This document shows positions 5,902-9,261 of a stretch of DNA of 9,261 nucleotides, piece after piece. Made by a program: the position numbers and the translations under genes. Below the pieces are notes generated by a model. That model was not told the origin of the DNA. It did not search any database and saw only the letters and a list, made by a program, of their open reading frames with translations. Each line of letters begins with the position of its first letter. The first letter of the stretch is position 1. The stretch spans positions 1-9,261 of the forward strand of contig JAHFPR010000070.1 of the NCBI GenBank assembly GCA_023269645.1, in the 5' to 3' direction. The stretch comes from Alphaproteobacteria bacterium. GTDB taxonomy: Bacteria; Pseudomonadota; Alphaproteobacteria; Rickettsiales; UBA8987.

Positions 5902-6617
5902 TATTTCTCCACCCATTCTTCCGCCGTGCGGGCGATGGATTCATCTTGCTTTTCCAGTGCCTCAACCTTCCGCGAAAGTGCTTCTACAGTTTTCATGAGC
6001 TTATCAATCGCCACCTGGCGCGGATCGCGCGAACCATCGTCCGGTGTGCCATATGCAGAAAACGCATGATCTTTTCCGTGATGCTGAATATCTATCACCT
6101 CACCGACCACCTGCCGCGCGGGAACACCGACCATCGTGGCATCTTCCGGAACATCGCGCACCACCACGGCGTTCGATCCGATGCGCGCTCCATCACCGAT
6201 TTTTATTGGCCCAAGCAGCTGCGCCCCTGAACCGACAACGACATTGCTCCCCAGTTGCGGATGGCGTATGCCCGGTTTCGCAGACCTTCCGCCAAGCGTC
6301 ACGCCGTGATATATCGTCACACCATCCCCGATGCTCGCCGTTTCACCAATCACCACCCCCATGCCGTGGTCAATGAAGAACCGCTTGCCAATAGTCGCGC
6401 CGGGGTGAATCTCGATGCCCGTCAGGAACCTGGCAATTTGTGAAATCCAGCGCGCCAGCAGCCTGAAATGCCGCTGCCACAGAAAATGCGAGGTACGGTA
6501 TAGCATCAGCGCATGGAACCCCGGATAGCACAGCACGATCTCCAGCCGGGAGCGCGCCGCCGGATCGCGGTCAAAAAAGGAATCAATTTCCGCCAGTATA
6601 TTTCTCAACAGCTTCAT
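5901..6617 (-). CDS. cysE: Serine O-acetyltransferase
   Basis: Transfers acetyl from acetyl-CoA to L-serine to form O-acetylserine, the direct precursor of cysteine, and so feeds the desulfurases encoded downstream. The 238 residues form a short helical N-terminal part (YPGFHALMLYRTSHFLW), then a left-handed beta helix of hexapeptide repeats. GIEIHPGATIG, the D83-H84 pair in FIDHGMGVVIGETA, YHGVTLGG, H119 in IRHP and GVPARQVVG are the classical active-site and CoA-binding landmarks. The end (about 203-226, KLMKTVEALSRKVEALEKQ) is a predicted short coiled coil. It is the first gene of the isc operon, an arrangement also known in Azotobacter. The ribosome site is weak. Its TAG stop touches the heptamer repeat in front of iscR. 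Confidence 0.95.
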   Translation of the reverse strand: MKLLRNILAEIDSFFDRDPAARSRLEIVLCYPGFHALMLYRTSHFLWQRHFRLLARWISQIARFLTGIEIHPGATIGKRFFIDHGMGVVIGETASIGDGVTIYHGVTLGGRSAKPGIRHPQLGSNVVVGSGAQLLGPIKIGDGARIGSNAVVVRDVPEDATMVGVPARQVVGEVIDIQHHGKDHAFSAYGTPDDGSRDPRQVAIDKLMKTVEALSRKVEALEKQDESIARTAEEWVEK

Positions 6618-6664
6618 ATAATTGCACTTTACTTAGCTTTTTCATGGGTATATAGCTGTACGCC

Positions 6665-6694
6665 TTGATAATAATCAATTGTTCACTATATAAG
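6665..6694 (+). promoter_or_regulatory. Possible promoter of the alpha/beta hydrolase gene
   Basis: TTGATA at 6665-6670 and TATAAG at 6689-6694 are 18 bases apart and about 75 bases before the hydrolase ATG. The region is very A+T-rich, so chance matches are likely. If real, the predicted IscR box lies just downstream of its start point and could obstruct it. Confidence 0.35.
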
Positions 6695-6705
6695 TATAGG
6701 CTACT

Positions 6706-6734
6706 CCTATAGAATAACCAAGTAAAATAGTCAA
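6706..6734 (-). promoter_or_regulatory. Predicted sigma70 promoter of the cysE-iscR-isc operon
   Basis: On the minus strand, -35 TTGACT (6734-6729) and -10 TATAGG (6711-6706) are separated by exactly 17 bases. The leader to cysE would be about 80 bases. A second candidate pair, TTGGTT and TATACT, also 17 apart, lies 17 bases further along and cannot be excluded. The IscR box covers the -35 of the first pair. Confidence 0.6.
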
Positions 6735-6738
6735 GTAT
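6714..6738. promoter_or_regulatory. Predicted type 1 IscR operator
   Basis: Read on the minus strand, the half-sites are ATACTTGACT and ACTTGGTTAT, separated by five A/T bases. By my count this agrees with the E. coli type 1 IscR consensus at 22 of 25 positions; the first half-site is complete. It overlaps the -35 of the operon promoter, the geometry expected for repression, and the operon encodes IscR itself, so autoregulation as in E. coli is the natural reading. Binding is inferred. Confidence 0.7.
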
Positions 6739-6769
6739 TATTACGAGTGAGTATACAAAGGAAAAAACG

Positions 6770-7492
6770 ATGCCGGAAGTGATTTTCAATGGGCCGGAAG
6801 GCAGGCTGGAAGGACGTTACCACCATAATGGCGGGAAGGGTGCTCCGGCGGCACTGGTGCTGCATCCGCACCCCAAGCACGGCGGCACGATGAATAACAA
6901 GGTCACGTATAACCTGTATCAGGCATTCTGCGCGCACGGATTTTCCACGTTGCGCTTTAACTTCCGGGGCGTTGGCCGTTCCCAGGGCGTGTTCGACGGC
7001 GGCATCGGCGAGCTGAGCGACGCGGCAACCGCGCTGGACTGGCTGCAAACCCAGAATCCGGATGCGGCTTCGTTCTGGATTTCCGGGTTTTCCTTCGGCG
7101 GATGGCTAGCCATGCAGTTGCTGATGCGCAGGCCGGAGCTGGAGGGGTTTATCGTGGTTTCCCCGCCCGCCAATATGTATGATTTCAATTTCCTCGCCCC
7201 CTGCCCACGCTCCGGCCTCATTATTCAAGGCGATCAGGACAGCATCGTGGAGGAACCCTCCGTTTCGCAGCTTGTGAACAAGCTGGATTCGCAGCGGAAT
7301 ATTTCCATTGATTACCGCGTGGTGCGCGGGGCGGATCACTTTTTCCGTTCCAGCATGGATGAACTGACCGGTCACATGACGGATTATCTGGCGGATAACA
7401 TCGCGGAAATCAGGAAACGCGGGCAGCTCCGGCCTGATAAAAAACGCCGCCAGATGGTGAAATCCCCGGCAGCAGATTCTTCCGCCCCGTAG
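6770..7492 (+). CDS. Alpha/beta hydrolase of COG2945 type, substrate unknown
   Basis: Predicted cytoplasmic serine hydrolase of 240 residues with no signal peptide. The nucleophile elbow is GFSFGG with S108; the likely acid is D157 in GDQDSIV, and the base is H190 in GADHFF. LHPHPKHGGTMNN (31-43) and LRFNFRGVGRSQG (61-73) contribute the oxyanion region and are characteristic of the small family of 'predicted hydrolase of the alpha/beta superfamily' found in most Alphaproteobacteria. The true substrate is not known. AAAGGA lies seven bases before the ATG. The gene diverges from the isc operon across a 150-base shared control region. Its basic, low-complexity C-terminus (from about 212) is encoded in DNA that also codes the end of anmK on the other strand. 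Confidence 0.88.
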   Translation: MPEVIFNGPEGRLEGRYHHNGGKGAPAALVLHPHPKHGGTMNNKVTYNLYQAFCAHGFSTLRFNFRGVGRSQGVFDGGIGELSDAATALDWLQTQNPDAASFWISGFSFGGWLAMQLLMRRPELEGFIVVSPPANMYDFNFLAPCPRSGLIIQGDQDSIVEEPSVSQLVNKLDSQRNISIDYRVVRGADHFFRSSMDELTGHMTDYLADNIAEIRKRGQLRPDKKRRQMVKSPAADSSAP

Positions 7493-8567
7493 TCGTCGGC
7501 AGGCTCAATTCCATCCCCTTAAGCGAGCGCACTGCAAGGAACGCGAAGGCTTCCGCCTCCAGCGCATCGCCATTAAGCCCAAGTTTTTCCACCGGCTCCA
7601 CCTGCCCCAGATGATTGCGAAGCTGCCGCATCATCTCGCGGTTATGCCGCCCGCCGCCCGCGACATACCACGCACACGGAGATTGCGGGAACAGCTTCGC
7701 GCCCGCCGCGATAGTAGAAACGGTGAATGCGGTCAGCGTCGCCGCGCCATCTTCCAGCGAAAGTCCCTCGACAGAGGTAAGTGAAAACGCATTGCGATCC
7801 AGCGATTTCGGCGCAGCCTTCCGGAAATACTCATGCTGCATCAGCGCGCCGAGAATCTCCATCCGCACCTTCCCCGTAGCGGCAATGCGCCCGCCCTCAT
7901 CGTAAAGTTTTCCGGTGTGCCTTCGCACCCAGTCATTGATCAGTGCATTGCCGGAGCCGGTATCGAACGCTAAAATGGATGATGGATGATGGATGATGGA
8001 TGATGGATTTTCTTGTTCTCCACTCCCTGCTCCCGGCTCCCTGCTCTCCCCGACATATGTCACATTCGCCACTCCACCGATGTTGAGCATCGCTATCGGT
8101 TTCGGCAGGTTCCGCACCAACGCCGCATGGTATAGCGGCACGAGCGGCGCGCCCTGCCCACCCGCCTTCACATCCGCCGTGCGAAAATCATTGATAACGT
8201 CAATCCCGGAAAGCTCCGCCAGCAGTGCCCCGTCGCCGATCTGCCAGGTGAGTCCGCGCTCCGGTGCGTGGGCGATGGTCTGCCCGTGGAAACCGATGAC
8301 ATCCACATCCTTCGCCCGCATTTTTGCCTGCACCAGAAGCTTTTTTACCGCCCGGGCATGGAGCAGCGTGATTTCCCGCTCCAGCACACGCGCCAGCTCC
8401 TTATCCTGGCTTTTGAGCAGCGCATGGAGCCGTTCCTGCAGTTCCGGACTATAGGGGAGCGTCAGAAAATGCCCGGTATTCCGCACTTCTACGCCATCCG
8501 TGCAGAGAATAGCGGCATCAATCCCGTCCAGCGATGTGCCGCTCATCAAGCCGAGTGCGGTAAGCAT
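7410..8567 (-). CDS. anmK: Anhydro-N-acetylmuramic acid kinase
   Basis: Cleaves and phosphorylates 1,6-anhydro-MurNAc to MurNAc-6-phosphate during peptidoglycan recycling. The 385 residues include LGLMSGTSLDGIDAA (5-19, nucleotide binding), GFHGQTIAH (92-100), GGQGAPLVPLYH (137-148), LNIGGVANVTYVG (161-173), FDTGSGNALINDW (201-213) with the predicted catalytic base D202, the GGGRHN motif (304-309) and GDALEAEAFAFLAVR (333-347). Residues about 174-197 (ESREPG... to ...HHPSS) are an insertion encoded by heptamer repeats, just before the catalytic segment; without it the length is near the usual 365-370. The last about 28 residues overlap the hydrolase gene on the opposite strand. The start directly follows a second heptamer array, whose GAG triplet seven bases before the ATG is the only ribosome-site-like sequence. 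Confidence 0.93.
   Translation of the reverse strand: MLTALGLMSGTSLDGIDAAILCTDGVEVRNTGHFLTLPYSPELQERLHALLKSQDKELARVLEREITLLHARAVKKLLVQAKMRAKDVDVIGFHGQTIAHAPERGLTWQIGDGALLAELSGIDVINDFRTADVKAGGQGAPLVPLYHAALVRNLPKPIAMLNIGGVANVTYVGESREPGAGSGEQENPSSIIHHPSSILAFDTGSGNALINDWVRRHTGKLYDEGGRIAATGKVRMEILGALMQHEYFRKAAPKSLDRNAFSLTSVEGLSLEDGAATLTAFTVSTIAAGAKLFPQSPCAWYVAGGGRHNREMMRQLRNHLGQVEPVEKLGLNGDALEAEAFAFLAVRSLKGMELSLPTTTGRKNLLPGISPSGGVFYQAGAARVS
7975..8051. repeat. Heptamer-phased array inside anmK
   Basis: Eleven consecutive 7-base units fit this stretch. The first five are ATGGATG four times and then ATGGATT; two bridging units follow, then TCCCTGC, TCCCGGC, TCCCTGC and TCTCCCC. The unit changes completely halfway but the 7-base register does not slip. 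On the minus strand it is read as a low-complexity peptide containing GAGSGEQ and PSSIIHHPSS, placed between NVTYVG and LAFDTG of AnmK. Nine units (63 bases) would be an in-frame insertion. Confidence 0.85.
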
Positions 8568-8569
8568 TT

Positions 8570-8635
8570 CGTTACTCGTTACTCGTTACTCGTTAATCGT
8601 TAATCGTTTAGCCCATTAACTATTAACGAATAACG
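8570..8635. repeat. Heptamer array with inverted half between anmK and tyrS
   Basis: CGTTACT occurs three times, CGTTAAT twice, then CGTTTAG, followed by related units in inverse orientation. The segments 8591-8604 and 8615-8628 are inverse complements at 13 of 14 positions around a 10-base loop, and the next units outward pair at 6 of 7. The array begins two bases upstream of the anmK start codon and fills over half of the 110-base gap to tyrS. On the anmK strand each unit AGTAACG contributes a GAG triplet. Confidence 0.88.
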
Positions 8636-8641
8636 GCTTTG

Positions 8642-8670
8642 TTGATTTCCCCGTTCTTTTACCATATACC
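8642..8670 (+). promoter_or_regulatory. Possible promoter of tyrS giving a leaderless mRNA
   Basis: TTGATT (8642-8647) and TATACC (8665-8670) are separated by 17 bases. The ATG of tyrS starts only eight bases after the -10, so a start point at the usual distance would fall on or next to the start codon. No Shine-Dalgarno sequence precedes the ATG, which agrees with leaderless translation. Confidence 0.45.
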
Positions 8671-8677
8671 ACACCAG

Positions 8678-9261
8678 ATGACCAGCACAGAGCACATTTT
8701 CCACTCGGAATTCCTGAAGGTAATGCAGGCGCGCGGCTACATCGCCGATTGCACCGACCGCACCGGGCTGGACGCGCTGCTGGCCGAGTGCGAAAAACAG
8801 AAGAAACCGCTCGTCGCCTATATCGGGTTCGATTGCACCGCGCCGAGCCTCCATGTGGGTTCGCTGGTTCAAATCATGATTCTGCGGCGTTTGCAGCAAT
8901 GCGGACACAAGCCCATCGTGTTGATGGGGGGTGCGACCACCAAAATCGGCGATCCCTCCGGCAAGGATGAATCCCGCAAACTGCTGACGGACGCGGAGAT
9001 TGAGGCGAATAAGGATTCTATCAAAAGGGTGTTCGGAAAATTCCTGGCGTTTGAGGATACTTTTAATGCGGCCACCACCCACGCCTTCATGGTTGATAAC
9101 GCGGATTGGCTGAGCGGCATCAATTACATCAATTTCCTGCGCGATTACGGGCGGCATTTCTCGGTGAATAAAATGCTCTCCCGCGAGAGTGTGAAGCTGC
9201 GGCTGGAGCGCGAATCCCACCTCAGCTTCCTTGAGTTCAATTACATGATTATGCAGGCGTT
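8678..9261 (+). CDS. tyrS: Tyrosyl-tRNA synthetase (5' part, cut by the right edge)
   Basis: Class I aminoacyl-tRNA synthetase that charges tRNA-Tyr. My translation gives 194 residues open to the window end (complete enzymes have about 420). Landmarks: FHSEFLKVMQARGYIADCTD at the N-terminus, YIGFDCTAPSLHVGSLV with the HIGH-type signature HVGS, GGATTKIGDPSGKDESRKLL, and FLRDYGRHFSVNKMLSRESV followed by FLEFNYMIMQA. The KMSKS loop and the C-terminal S4-like domain lie beyond the window. Divergence from anmK is an arrangement I recall from many Alphaproteobacteria. The ATG chosen gives the standard family start although no ribosome site precedes it. Confidence 0.95.
   Translation, partial: MTSTEHIFHSEFLKVMQARGYIADCTDRTGLDALLAECEKQKKPLVAYIGFDCTAPSLHVGSLVQIMILRRLQQCGHKPIVLMGGATTKIGDPSGKDESRKLLTDAEIEANKDSIKRVFGKFLAFEDTFNAATTHAFMVDNADWLSGINYINFLRDYGRHFSVNKMLSRESVKLRLERESHLSFLEFNYMIMQA

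Noticed and set aside
6583..6645. Twenty-codon leader peptide (MKKLSKVQLYEAVEKYTGGN) overlapping the cysE start
   Set aside because: No ribosome site precedes it, it has no cysteine or serine run to suggest attenuation, and it overlaps cysE by about 35 bases out of frame.
7975..8051. CRISPR-like array
   Set aside because: Units are contiguous heptamers without spacers, and the stretch is translated within anmK.
8600..9220. Minus-strand open reading frame of 206 codons opposite tyrS
   Set aside because: It is antisense to unmistakable TyrS sequence and starts inside the heptamer array region; treated as a shadow.

Overview
The window suggests an alphaproteobacterium related to Rickettsiales or Holosporales. 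Three things point there. A complete ISC iron-sulphur operon is present rather than SUF alone. IscS closely resembles the rickettsial form (ending ...SPLWEM.QEG) and a second NifS-like cysteine desulfurase lies directly upstream of it, as in Rickettsia. Finally, anmK and tyrS are divergent neighbours, which is common in Alphaproteobacteria. Genes are G+C-rich, the standard code fits (TGA is a stop, Trp is TGG), and the assignment rests only on remembered family sequences.

Layout. Positions 1-6617, all on the minus strand and read right to left: cysE - iscR - nifS-like - iscS - iscU - iscA - hscB - hscA (hscA runs off the left edge; ferredoxin would be expected beyond). Positions 6618-6769 form a divergent promoter region with a good sigma70-type promoter for the operon and a near-consensus type 1 IscR box over its -35, so the operon is probably autorepressed by IscR. 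To the right are an alpha/beta hydrolase (+), anmK (-, converging on and overlapping the hydrolase end), and the start of tyrS (+, cut by the right edge). There is no gene-free stretch longer than about 150 bases.

How the genes work together. CysE makes O-acetylserine for cysteine synthesis. The two desulfurases take sulphur from cysteine, and IscU is the scaffold where clusters are built. HscB and HscA release the cluster from IscU through its LPPVK motif, IscA is the A-type carrier, and IscR senses cluster status and regulates the operon. AnmK recycles anhydro-MurNAc from peptidoglycan; TyrS charges tRNA-Tyr.

What is unusual. Two kinds of repeat DNA are superimposed on these ordinary genes. 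(1) A modular palindromic element, built as GTCAT - hairpin - ATCCAT - core - ATGGAT - hairpin - ATGAC, sits inside hscA, inside the nifS-like gene and at the 3' end of iscR. It is read through as extra peptide in the first two and supplies the stop codon in the third; two related hairpin elements sit between iscS/iscU and iscU/iscA. The behaviour recalls Rickettsia palindromic elements, but the hairpin arms look interchangeable. (2) Three arrays with strict 7-base periodicity but different unit sequences lie between cysE and iscR, inside anmK, and against the anmK start codon. Two of them fold back as inverted arrays, and the one in anmK changes unit without losing the 7-base register.
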